Shown here piece after piece: positions 8,909 through 16,615 of a DNA stretch of 34,912 nt (the first letter of the stretch is position 1; each line of letters begins with the position of its first letter). A program made the position numbers and the translations under genes. The stretch is from CAYYNQ01 sp964473105 (lineage in GTDB: Bacteria; Sumerlaeota; Sumerlaeia; MVZB01). Location: NCBI GenBank assembly GCA_964473105.1, contig CAYYNQ010000001.1, positions 1 through 34,912 of the forward strand, in the 5' to 3' direction. The notes beneath the pieces were generated by a model, which saw nothing but the letters and a program-made list of their open reading frames with translations, did no database searches and had not been told where the DNA came from.

Positions 8909-9697
8909 CACCTGTTATCCCTTCATCTCATGATTTTCACCGATTCCGGTTTGACAGTAAGTCAGCCACTGAACCACCTGCGGCTGGCCATAATCCCTCT
9001 TCCCATTGGCCCATACTGAAATCATGTAAGTGCCTGGATTTTATTTCGACATCACTACATGTTTAACCTCATCCGTATGGATTGGCATCATTAACGCAGA
9101 CTGAATCAGGAGAATCGGCGATCGCAAATGCAGGCAGAAGCGGACCGGAGATCAAAATATTGGTACAGGATATTATATATTTAATATTTAATCAGCCTCA
9201 CGGAAAAAGGGGATGGTGAAACAGAGGGTTGCACCGAACAGGATATCCTGCCAATCAGTTCAGTATTGGAAACTGTGTTCCACATGGCTGAACCAAATCA
9301 CCGGCCAGTCGTCGGGAAATGAAGCCCGACGGGACGACAGGCCTGCCGGACATCACGGCCATAATCGAATCCGGATCGATGGCGGCTCAAAACAAAACTG
9401 AACGGCATCAGACGTTCGATCTGTGGCGGTGATATCCTACGCCTTGGCCACCCGGCCGTATGGTTGAGGAGATCGAGGGGAACCTTCCGAATATCCACCG
9501 CTCCGGGGGCATTGAGAAAACCCTGCGAGATGAATACATCAGTCAAGCGTGGCGTATGCCAATTGAGATGGGAGGAACGGATTTGATCGGGCCGGGCTCA
9601 TGGCGGCATACCTGTCCCTGAATGCCTCATAGGCACCCCACTTCGACAGCCATTACCGGCATCCGTATTTCCGGGGCCGCGTTCCCCATAATGAAAC
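8909..9697. other. Long gene-poor gap with a possible gene remnant
   Basis: Almost 800 bases without a convincing gene. Bases 9170-9192 are entirely A or T and could melt easily or hold a promoter. From about 9400 the composition looks coding: one frame reads ICGGDILRLGHPAV up to about 9460, and a second frame from an ATG at 9460 gives a 53-residue peptide ending at 9621. The frame change between them suggests a decayed gene, but I recognise no family. No tRNA or known RNA is visible. Confidence 0.35.
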
Positions 9698-9741
9698 AAC
9701 GGGAATCAGGATCCCAGACAAATCCGGTCCTGATTCCCGTT
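9698..9741 (-). terminator. Strong inverted repeat downstream of the HU gene
   Basis: AACGGGAATCAGGA (9698-9711) is matched exactly by TCCTGATTCCCGTT (9728-9741), a perfect 14-pair stem with a 16-base loop. It lies about 80 bases after the HU stop. On the minus strand the stem is followed by GTTTCATT, on the plus strand by CATTTT, so it may end transcription from the HU gene or protect the mRNA end. Confidence 0.62.
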
Positions 9742-9819
9742 CATTTTAACCCCCAGCGGGCTCACCGCATTCAAAGGGGAAATCATTCAATTACAATCAT
9801 ATAAAGTCATAACATATGC

Positions 9820-10116
9820 CTAGCGGGCAGTCGAAATCGCATCCTTGGCGGCCTTGGCCACACGGAACTTAAGAACCGTCTTGGCCGGGATTTTGAGCGC
9901 CTCACCGGTGGCAGGGTTACGCCCCATGCGCGCCTTGCGGCGGACAAGTACCAACTTCCCGATACCGGGAATGGTGAACCCCTTCCGAGCTTCCTTGTAA
10001 GCAGTCTCGGAAAGCACCTCAAGGGCTTCACCCGCCTGTTTTCTGGTCAGTCCCACCTCGTCAGCGAGATGTGAGATCAACTGGGACTTGGTCATCGGTC
10101 GCTTTGCTGCTGCCAT
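9820..10116 (-). CDS. HU-family DNA-binding protein
   Basis: A 98-residue histone-like protein of the HU/IHF family, which binds and bends DNA as a dimer and compacts the nucleoid. The ATG at 10116 is preceded by TAGGAGG at the right distance; the frame runs ten codons further up without support. The N-terminal helices begin MTKSQLISHLADEVGL, and the family signature GRNPATGE lies in the DNA-binding arm, followed by IPAKTVLKFRVAK. The N-terminus MAAAKRP is slightly longer than in E. coli HU. Sequence alone does not separate HU from IHF; HU is more likely because no partner gene is near. A good promoter and a strong terminator bracket it as a single-gene unit. Confidence 0.93.
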   Translation of the reverse strand: MAAAKRPMTKSQLISHLADEVGLTRKQAGEALEVLSETAYKEARKGFTIPGIGKLVLVRRKARMGRNPATGEALKIPAKTVLKFRVAKAAKDAISTAR

Positions 10117-10172
10117 GATAGGCCTCCTACGGGAAAATTTTGACAACCAGAAACATTAATATTTCCGGTGCC

Positions 10173-10200
10173 ATTATCTTTGCTGAACCGGTGTTGTCAA
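10173..10200 (-). promoter_or_regulatory. Promoter of the HU gene
   Basis: On the minus strand a perfect TTGACA (10200-10195), a 16-base spacer and GATAAT (10178-10173, 5 of 6 matches) stand about 60 bases before the HU start codon. Transcription should begin near 10166 and give a leader of about 50 bases carrying the strong ribosome binding site. Confidence 0.6.
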
Positions 10201-10663
10201 CCACCAATCATCATTTTACCCCTGAAATAATTGGTTGAAACGCCTGCCCCCAAAGCCTACTGCTGCGACCCCGGCAACTAGGGTCTCACCGGCGGGGCAA
10301 CCAGGCCGGGTCAATCATTATGCAGGAAGAAAATAGACCGCCTGTGATATATCCGACAGGGGCGATCTCCTCCTTGTCGGCACGATCCTCCTTCACACCG
10401 CTTCCATATACCAAGCTGCTAGTATTAATGTTATTAACTTTAATATGTGAGATGCCGCCGAAAAGATCAGACGGAGGGTTGAGTGAGCAACCCGGACTGA
10501 ATCATGTACAGAAACATGGGCGAACATCCATAAAGGTAACACGTTATTTCGCTCACAGCGCCTCCCAGCCCCCCAGATGTTTCCGGACGAAAGACGGATA
10601 ATCCAGACCACGAAAATGATGGCATTGCGGGCACAAACGCTATGCCCATCATGTCCTATGCGA
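10201..10663. other. Gene-free gap with two adjacent hairpins
   Basis: No credible gene between the HU promoter and the recF stop; the open frames here (10320-10601 plus, 10393-10686 minus) have no domain and no good ribosome binding site. Bases 10267-10309 can fold into two neighbouring GC-rich hairpins: GACCC/GGGTC around a 9-base loop and CCGGC/GCCGG around an 11-base loop, both loops containing GGCAAC or GGCAACC. I could not match this to a known riboswitch or small RNA. Confidence 0.35.
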
Positions 10664-11818
10664 TCATGATTGCACAATATTCCCATTTCGAATGCGGCAA
10701 GTCTGATCGAACATGCCCGAACGTCCCAGGTCCGCCGGGTCTGTCGCCGTCACGATCACCTGCATTCGACCTTGCAGACCCGCTAGTACAGCTTCCCGGC
10801 GTCCCAAGTCCAGCTCCGACCCAAAATCGTCCAGTAATAGAATGGGTGCCTCTTCAAGGACATCGCAGATCCATTCTGCCGTTTCCAACTTCAGGGACAA
10901 TGCACACAGGCGCTGTTGCCCCTGAGACCCGTATCGACGTAGATCCAAGCCGTCCAACTCGATCAGGAAATCGTCTCGGTGAATCCCCCGTTGCAGACTT
11001 CGCCATGCGCCATGAGACTTCAGTGAATTCATAAGACACGATCGGCAAACCTCAATCCGTGCATCCGGGGTCTGCGCTCCATTCTCCGTCATGCCACCGA
11101 TATCCGGATCATATTTCAAAAACGCATGCCCCCCCCCGCCCAACTCACGATATCTCGTGGACAAGCGTTTGGAAACCCCCTCCAGACGAAGGCGCCGTTC
11201 ATGCATGATGAACGCAGCAGCAGCAGACAATCCGGGTAACCATGCCTCGACTTCTCGGGGAAGAGCATCCGTTTTTTTTCCTCCCGCAATCCTTAAAGCC
11301 GCATTAATCTGGCGTGCACACTTGCGGTAACGCTGAAGTTCTTCCAAGTAACCCGGAACCACCTGGCAAAGAATACTGTCTAGGAATCGCCGGCGGCCTG
11401 CAGGGCTGCCCTTGAAAAGACCTGCATCCTCCGGAATGAATGTCACAACGGCCGCTTCGCTCAGCAAGTCTGCCAGCCGGGGCAACAACCGACCGTCGAG
11501 ATAGACACGCTTCCACCCCATGCCCAGAACCGTCCTGAATTTCCGGGCGCCAGACCGGCACTCAAGCAGGATATCCGCACGCGAAACATCACCGAACGTT
11601 GAATCCAATGCCCGGGCCCTGTCATTTTTCCACGGAAGCATTTCAGTATCATGACGCGTACGGAATGAGCGGCCAGTCAGCCCCAGATGAACCGCCTCAA
11701 GGAGGTTAGTTTTCCCCTGGCCGTTCGCTCCATAGACAAGATTGAGTCCCGAAACGGGCTTGAATTCCAGTCTCCTGATATTCCTCATGCACTGAACCCG
11801 GACGCTCGCAACCTTCAT
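10664..11818 (-). CDS. recF: DNA replication/repair protein RecF
   Basis: A 384-residue SMC-like ATPase that helps load RecA on gapped single-stranded DNA with RecO and RecR. The Walker A motif GANGQGKT is at residues 30-37. The C-terminal part has the RecF hallmarks: YGSQGQQR (signature region) and LLLDDFGSELD (Walker B with the D-loop). Of two neighbouring methionines the one at 11818 is chosen, because AGAGGA ends 7 bases upstream. In many genomes recF follows dnaA-dnaN; here it is followed by a gene-free gap and divergent from a cysteine desulfurase, so the classical origin-linked order is lost or lies elsewhere. Confidence 0.93.
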   Translation of the reverse strand: MKVASVRVQCMRNIRRLEFKPVSGLNLVYGANGQGKTNLLEAVHLGLTGRSFRTRHDTEMLPWKNDRARALDSTFGDVSRADILLECRSGARKFRTVLGMGWKRVYLDGRLLPRLADLLSEAAVVTFIPEDAGLFKGSPAGRRRFLDSILCQVVPGYLEELQRYRKCARQINAALRIAGGKKTDALPREVEAWLPGLSAAAAFIMHERRLRLEGVSKRLSTRYRELGGGGHAFLKYDPDIGGMTENGAQTPDARIEVCRSCLMNSLKSHGAWRSLQRGIHRDDFLIELDGLDLRRYGSQGQQRLCALSLKLETAEWICDVLEEAPILLLDDFGSELDLGRREAVLAGLQGRMQVIVTATDPADLGRSGMFDQTCRIRNGNIVQS

Positions 11819-11982
11819 CATGCCATCCTCTAACCGCTGGTCGTGACCATCGTCAAGATACTCATACATATTTTCCGAAAAGGGAACCAATGAAAGACCA
11901 GATGGCCAAAAAGGGGGATTTGTTTCTTTTAGCCTGAAGGTCGTGCCCCCGCTTCATGCTTCCATCCCGAGAGATGCGGCGG

Positions 11983-11988
11983 TATAAT
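11983..11988 (+). promoter_or_regulatory. Putative -10 box for the cysteine desulfurase gene
   Basis: A perfect TATAAT lies 36 bases before the ATG at 12025. The matching -35 region, 17 bases upstream, reads TTCCAT, a poor fit, so the promoter would be weak or need an activator. No IscR-type binding site was recognised. Confidence 0.35.
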
Positions 11989-12024
11989 CCCCGCATCCTG
12001 TTTTCAGCAAAGATCTGGGACCCC

Positions 12025-13212
12025 ATGGAACAGCCCATATACCTGGACAGCCACGCAACAACATCCTGTGACCCAAGGGTGATCGACGTCATGCTGCCAT
12101 TGTTCCATGAATCATTCGGAAACGCGGCCAGTCGAACACATGCTTTCGGATGGGCGGCCGAGGCTCACGTCGAACAGGCGCGCGGAAACGTCGCACGGCT
12201 GATCGGGAGTGACCCTTCAGAAATCGTCTTTACATCAGGTGCCACAGAAAGCAACAACCTAGCCGTCCGCGGTGTTGCAGATTCATATTTTCGAAAGGGA
12301 CGCCATCTTGTCACCTGTGCGACCGAACATCCGTCAATCATTGACAGTTTTCACCGGCTTGAACGATCCGGCTGGACGACAACCATCCTGCCCGTCAATT
12401 CCAAGGGCCACTTTGACATTGACACACTTGAACAGGCGCTCAACCGCGAGACCGTATTGGTTTCTCTCATGTACGCCAACAATGAGACCGGAGTTGTCAA
12501 TCCGGTTGAAAAGGCAGGACACCTCTGCCACGAGCGTGGAATTCTGTTCCATTGTGACGCAACACAAGCAGCGGCATGGCTGCCGATTGATGTCAATCAA
12601 ATGCAGATCGATCTCCTGTCTTTAAGCGCGCACAAAATGCATGGACCCAAGGGTATGGGGGCCCTTTACGTCCGCCGCCGTTCCCCCAGGGTCCGGTTGA
12701 CTCCACTGATCGACGGCGGTGGCCACGAGAAGGGAATGCGTTCGGGTACACTGAACACCGCGGGAATTGCTGGGTTCGGTGAAGCTGCCCGAATAGCAAC
12801 GGAAGAAAAGGCGGATGATTCTGAACGGATCCGTATCCTGAGGGACCGACTGGCTGACGGGATCCTGACGGTGCTCGAAGACGCATGGATCAACGGAGAC
12901 ATGAAAAAACGCCTGCCGAACAACCTGAACTTGGCGCTTGGAAATGTGGGCGGTGAAGCGCTACCCGGACACATGCGTGAACTGGCCATCAGTTCTGGGT
13001 CAGCCTGTTCATCTGCCCTGCCAAATCCATCGCATGTGCTCAAGGCAATGGGACTGGACGACGAGTTGGCCCATTCATCAATACGCTTCGGGCTCCACCG
13101 CTTCACGACCGACGAGGATATCAGCACGGCCATCGAGGTAATAATCCGTGCCGTTTCCACGTTGCGTGAGCAGGATCCACAGCCCCTTCCACACAAGGGC
13201 CGCCGGCCGTGA
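12025..13212 (+). CDS. Cysteine desulfurase (NifS/IscS family)
   Basis: A 395-residue pyridoxal-phosphate enzyme that takes sulfur from cysteine and hands it over as a persulfide for Fe-S clusters and thiolated tRNA. The start at 12025 gives the family N-terminus IYLDSHATT. Lys204 in SAHKMHGPKG binds the cofactor, His102 (EHPS) stacks on it, and Cys328 in SSGSACSS carries the persulfide. The flexible loop around Cys328 is of class I (IscS/NifS) length. The C-terminus ends in a basic PHKGRRP tail rather than the IscS tail. An IscA-type carrier and IspH follow downstream with no IscU or IscR gene in between, so it is not a standard isc operon. Confidence 0.92.
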   Translation: MEQPIYLDSHATTSCDPRVIDVMLPLFHESFGNAASRTHAFGWAAEAHVEQARGNVARLIGSDPSEIVFTSGATESNNLAVRGVADSYFRKGRHLVTCATEHPSIIDSFHRLERSGWTTTILPVNSKGHFDIDTLEQALNRETVLVSLMYANNETGVVNPVEKAGHLCHERGILFHCDATQAAAWLPIDVNQMQIDLLSLSAHKMHGPKGMGALYVRRRSPRVRLTPLIDGGGHEKGMRSGTLNTAGIAGFGEAARIATEEKADDSERIRILRDRLADGILTVLEDAWINGDMKKRLPNNLNLALGNVGGEALPGHMRELAISSGSACSSALPNPSHVLKAMGLDDELAHSSIRFGLHRFTTDEDISTAIEVIIRAVSTLREQDPQPLPHKGRRP

Positions 13213-13362
13213 AGAACACCCCCACTTTCAGGATGTCGATATAACTCAATTGCCCGTCCGTCCCTTGCAACCAATCGTTGCATCCGGCAAGGACCTTTAA
13301 AAGACCGCCATCACATATGATACTGAATTATAATCACTTGAATTATTTTCAGCCGTGTGCTG

Positions 13363-13392
13363 TTGACTCTGTCTATGGGTATCTGATATGTT
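13363..13392 (+). promoter_or_regulatory. Putative promoter of the iscA-ispH block
   Basis: TTGACT at 13363-13368 (5 of 6), an 18-base spacer and TATGTT at 13387-13392 (4 of 6) lie about 120 bases before the IscA-type gene. This would let iscA, ispH and the unknown gene be transcribed apart from the desulfurase. The remainder of the 299-base gap shows nothing else. Confidence 0.4.
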
Positions 13393-13511
13393 GACCGGGC
13401 GTTGATTACAACCGGATTTCGATTCCGGCGGGGCTGTTCCGGTCCTCTCTGGTTTAACCGTGGATCCGTATTGGACCGCAGTGGGGAATTCCACCGGGGA
13501 AAGGTTTTGAG

Positions 13512-13835
13512 ATGATCAATGTTTCAGAAACAGCAGCCAGCCAGATGCAACGCCTCCTGTCGGAAACCGGCCGCGAGACCTGGGGACTGCGCGTAGGCGT
13601 AAAGGGCGGCGGTTGCTCAGGTCTCGAATACACCATGGACTATGTCGAGAATCCCGAGAAACACGATCGGGTTTTCGAAACCCATGGCGTGAAGGTATAC
13701 TGCGACCCGAAAAGCTACCTTTACCTTAACGGGTTAACACTGGACTATTCGGATGCCCTGATGGGTGGTGGGTTCAGGTTCGAAAATCCAAACGCAACCC
13801 GGACCTGCTCCTGTGGAACATCCTTCAGCGTCTGA
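13512..13835 (+). CDS. A-type iron-sulfur carrier (IscA/ErpA/HesB family)
   Basis: A 107-residue HesB-like protein that carries Fe-S clusters to target enzymes. The three cluster-binding cysteines are all present: Cys35 in GGCSG, and Cys99 and Cys101 in the C-terminal CSCG. Length and layout are those of IscA, SufA and ErpA, which cannot be told apart from sequence alone. It lies between a cysteine desulfurase and ispH. ErpA is known to mature IspH in E. coli, so delivery to IspH is a natural inference here. Confidence 0.93.
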   Translation: MINVSETAASQMQRLLSETGRETWGLRVGVKGGGCSGLEYTMDYVENPEKHDRVFETHGVKVYCDPKSYLYLNGLTLDYSDALMGGGFRFENPNATRTCSCGTSFSV

Positions 13836-13916
13836 AACCGGCTGTCACGGATGCTTCAAATGGTCCGGCCCTTCATCAACTACCCGGCTCCGTTTCCGCT
13901 CATCCAGCCGTGACCC

Positions 13917-15200
13917 ATGGCATACCTTTTAATCGAAGACAGGTTACCGATGGACCGATCGCTCGACACCCAAGACCTACCATTTTCCAAGGACGGGATC
14001 ATCCGACGGCCTTTGGGCCTGAAGGGGGAGATCCTCGGTGAGCTCGAATCGGATTTTCATTCCGACCTCGTCCTCAAAATCCGCGAGAACGACCATCGTA
14101 TGACTGCCGGAGAACTCGAGTTTCGCCTAGCGAGGAATTTTGGATTCTGTTACGGCGTTGACAAAGCCATCGACATGGCTTACGAGACCCGGCGGCGTTT
14201 CCCGGACCGTGAAATCTACCTGACCACCGAGATCATCCATAACCCACGGGTTAATAACCGTCTCGTACAGATGGGAATGCATTTCCTTTCGGGTCAATAT
14301 GCGGACGGTTCTATCATTGACGACATCACTTCGGGGGATGTGGTCCTGATCCCGGCATTCGGTGATCACATTGATTTTATAAAACGGTTGAAAGAAACCG
14401 GCTGCATTCTGGTTGACACAACATGTGGATCCGTTGTTCATGTGTGGAAACGTGTTGAAAAATATGCCATGGAGGGATTCACCGCAGTCATCCATGGAAA
14501 ACACTGGCACGAGGAGACCATCGCAACCTGTTCACACGTGAGTATGTTTGAAGAAGGTCGTTACCTTGTCATTTTGAATAAATCCCAGGCTGAGGAGGTC
14601 TGTCGGTTCATCCGCACCACTGAAGATGCAGACGCAATGCAGGCAAGATACCGGAAATCGGCATCACCCGGATTCGAATTCACAAAAGATCTTGAACGGA
14701 TCGGCGTGGCAAACCAGACGACGATGCTCGCCTCGGAATCACAAGAAATCGGCCGGATGCTCCGTGATGCGCTCACCGACCGGCATGGCGAGGAAAACAT
14801 CAGCAATCACTACCGATCATTCGGCACGATCTGCTCGGCCACCCAAGAGAATCAAGATGCCGTCATTGAGATGATGGAAGACCCGCCCGATATCATGTTG
14901 GTTGTTGGAGGGTTCAACAGTTCAAACACGGCTCACTTGGCCAAGATTGCCGGTCAGCACTGCCCTAGCTGGCACGTGGATGATGTCGACTGCCTGATCT
15001 CCCCCGGGGAGATCAGGCACCGACCACCCGGCATGGATAACAAACCCCGACTGGACCGTGGGTGGTGGCCCGGGAAAAGACCCCTGCGCATCGGCCTGAC
15101 CGCCGGCGCCTCAACCCCCAACAGGGTGATCGGTGAAATCATTGAAAGGCTGACAGGATGGGAGGGGGCTGAGTGCCCACTTCCCGGGACCTTCGCATGA
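13917..15200 (+). CDS. ispH: 4-hydroxy-3-methylbut-2-enyl diphosphate reductase, long form
   Basis: A 427-residue enzyme for the last step of the MEP isoprenoid pathway, turning HMBPP into IPP and DMAPP with a [4Fe-4S] cluster. The cluster cysteines are Cys78 (GFCYGV), Cys170 (DTTCGS) and Cys306 (TICSATQ), and the substrate-binding HGKHWHEET lies at 193-201. The roughly 65-residue N-terminal extension and insertions make it much longer than the E. coli enzyme (about 316) and place it with the plant/cyanobacterial form, as in VANQTTML and GGFNSSNTAHL. An alternative start is the ATG at 13950, which has AGG a few bases upstream; the choice is open. It follows the IscA-type gene by 81 bases. Confidence 0.93.
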   Translation: MAYLLIEDRLPMDRSLDTQDLPFSKDGIIRRPLGLKGEILGELESDFHSDLVLKIRENDHRMTAGELEFRLARNFGFCYGVDKAIDMAYETRRRFPDREIYLTTEIIHNPRVNNRLVQMGMHFLSGQYADGSIIDDITSGDVVLIPAFGDHIDFIKRLKETGCILVDTTCGSVVHVWKRVEKYAMEGFTAVIHGKHWHEETIATCSHVSMFEEGRYLVILNKSQAEEVCRFIRTTEDADAMQARYRKSASPGFEFTKDLERIGVANQTTMLASESQEIGRMLRDALTDRHGEENISNHYRSFGTICSATQENQDAVIEMMEDPPDIMLVVGGFNSSNTAHLAKIAGQHCPSWHVDDVDCLISPGEIRHRPPGMDNKPRLDRGWWPGKRPLRIGLTAGASTPNRVIGEIIERLTGWEGAECPLPGTFA

Positions 15201-15276
15201 GGTCTGCACCTGACACACATAGAACCAGATTAAGACTTGATTTTATAATGGGACTCTTGTCGGAGGATAACAGCAA

Positions 15277-16383
15277 ATGAGCCAGAAAGAAAAACTCGGC
15301 CGGACATCTGAGGGAAAGCCGGTCAATCAGAATACCGAACACATCATCCGCCACCTCAATGAATACCTTTCGGTCCGCTTCGATCATGCCTCCCGGATCA
15401 ATCCCCACCTGATTCATATCAAGGATGATCTGATCTATCACGAAATGGAAAATGTCAGGCGCTGCATGAACAGCAACAAGATATATGGTCCCATTCGCCT
15501 GAACGTATCCGACGTCTTCATGGGAGATGACCAAACAAAAAGACGCAACCTGATGTCACCATCGGACCAGACTTCAGTCCAGGTTGAACTGGTCAGTCAT
15601 GTCCAAGACGCGAAAATCGAGGCCACCCGTGGCCAGATCAAGATCCACGATCTGAAAACTTATTATGCCTCGATCGACCCTCAACTGGGCGAAATGACTG
15701 ACCTGCTTGAAACCTGGATCTGGTGGGATCTCTATGATGCAGTTGAACTGGCGCGCTTTGAGCAAAAGATAGGAATCATCCGGCATGTCAGGCAGGGGAA
15801 ATTGTCGGACAAGCTGAGACAAAAGTACACCATGCTGATCCGTCCACTCCAAGGAACCGAAGAAAAACCCAAGGCGGTATCGGATGAGGAAATCATCATG
15901 CATCAATATCATCGTCTTGTGGAAATCCAGGAGAACTGGAGCCACCGCCGGGAAACTGAGTGGGGGTATATGTTCGTCCTCAAACGTGACAGGCTGGAGG
16001 CATCCGACCCGGGGGAACTGATCGGGAAAATCACTGAAAAAGTCCGTGAATATGACTCGGTCAAGTCCATAGAAACAGATGATCCTAAACAGTTACAGCC
16101 CTATGCGGCGATGCTCAACCTTTCATCAGGCGAGGTCAGTCAGGAACGTGTCCTGGAACTATTGCAAAGTCAGTTGATTGAAATTGGACGCGAAATGCTG
16201 GACCAGACCGACAACAAACCTCGGCTGGGTCCCCCCTACAACTTCAAATTACACCAAGCCGAACTGCTGAACCGATGGATGACAGACCTGAAGGCCCAAC
16301 TCGGACCACTTCACGATAAGATCGAAGCAGATAAAAGGAGGAACCAGGAGGCCGAAGAACAGGTTTCATTCCCATCCGAATAA
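15277..16383 (+). CDS. Unknown soluble protein downstream of ispH
   Basis: A 368-residue protein I do not recognise. The start is firm: GGAGGA lies just upstream of the ATG. It has no signal peptide or membrane segment and almost no cysteine, so it is not itself an Fe-S protein. It is highly charged and looks mostly helical; a Trp-rich stretch (ETWIWWDLYDAVELARFEQ) lies near the middle, and the last 40 residues are acidic and Lys/Glu-rich, coiled-coil-like. It follows ispH by 76 bases and ends 20 bases before a terminator, so it is probably the last gene of the iscA-ispH unit. A structural or regulatory role is possible; function is unknown. Confidence 0.8.
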   Translation: MSQKEKLGRTSEGKPVNQNTEHIIRHLNEYLSVRFDHASRINPHLIHIKDDLIYHEMENVRRCMNSNKIYGPIRLNVSDVFMGDDQTKRRNLMSPSDQTSVQVELVSHVQDAKIEATRGQIKIHDLKTYYASIDPQLGEMTDLLETWIWWDLYDAVELARFEQKIGIIRHVRQGKLSDKLRQKYTMLIRPLQGTEEKPKAVSDEEIIMHQYHRLVEIQENWSHRRETEWGYMFVLKRDRLEASDPGELIGKITEKVREYDSVKSIETDDPKQLQPYAAMLNLSSGEVSQERVLELLQSQLIEIGREMLDQTDNKPRLGPPYNFKLHQAELLNRWMTDLKAQLGPLHDKIEADKRRNQEAEEQVSFPSE

Positions 16384-16402
16384 CCCCCGCCAAGGAACAT
16401 CT

Positions 16403-16438
16403 GGCTAATCATCGCCGGATGATTGGCCTGTTTCGTTG
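16403..16438 (+). terminator. Rho-independent terminator of the ispH operon
   Basis: An 11-pair stem with one G-U pair, GGCTAATCATC (16403-16413) and GATGATTGGCC (16418-16428), closed by the tetraloop GCCG and followed by TGTTTCGTT. It starts 20 bases after the stop of the unknown gene. Confidence 0.65.
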
Positions 16439-16588
16439 CATTGCAACCGCAATCGCAGCGGCAGGTCGGACCTGATCCTGGCTGGGGGGAGATATGGGCG
16501 GACACAAACTTTCCAAGGGCTTTGAACAGGGGATTACGTGACGCAGAAGCCAGCGTCCCCCGACACTGATCTGGATCCCGCGCGGGGC

Positions 16589-16615
16589 AAAAAAATCAAA
16601 CCGATGGGCCGGCCC
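16589..16615 (-). terminator. Possible terminator overlapping the end of metK
   Basis: On the minus strand the last metK codons form a GC-rich self-pairing stretch (GGGCCG with CGGTTT, partly G-U pairs), and seven T follow directly after the TGA. The stem is weak but the T-run is good. Confidence 0.35.

Noticed and set aside
10201..10320. Cyclic-di-GMP (GEMM) riboswitch at the twin hairpins
   Set aside because: A GTCGCAGCAG stretch on the minus strand recalls GEMM, but the GAAA tetraloop, its receptor and the second helix are absent.
12666..13283. 205-codon minus-strand open frame opposite the cysteine desulfurase
   Set aside because: Shadow frame, Ser/Arg-rich composition as expected for an antisense reading.
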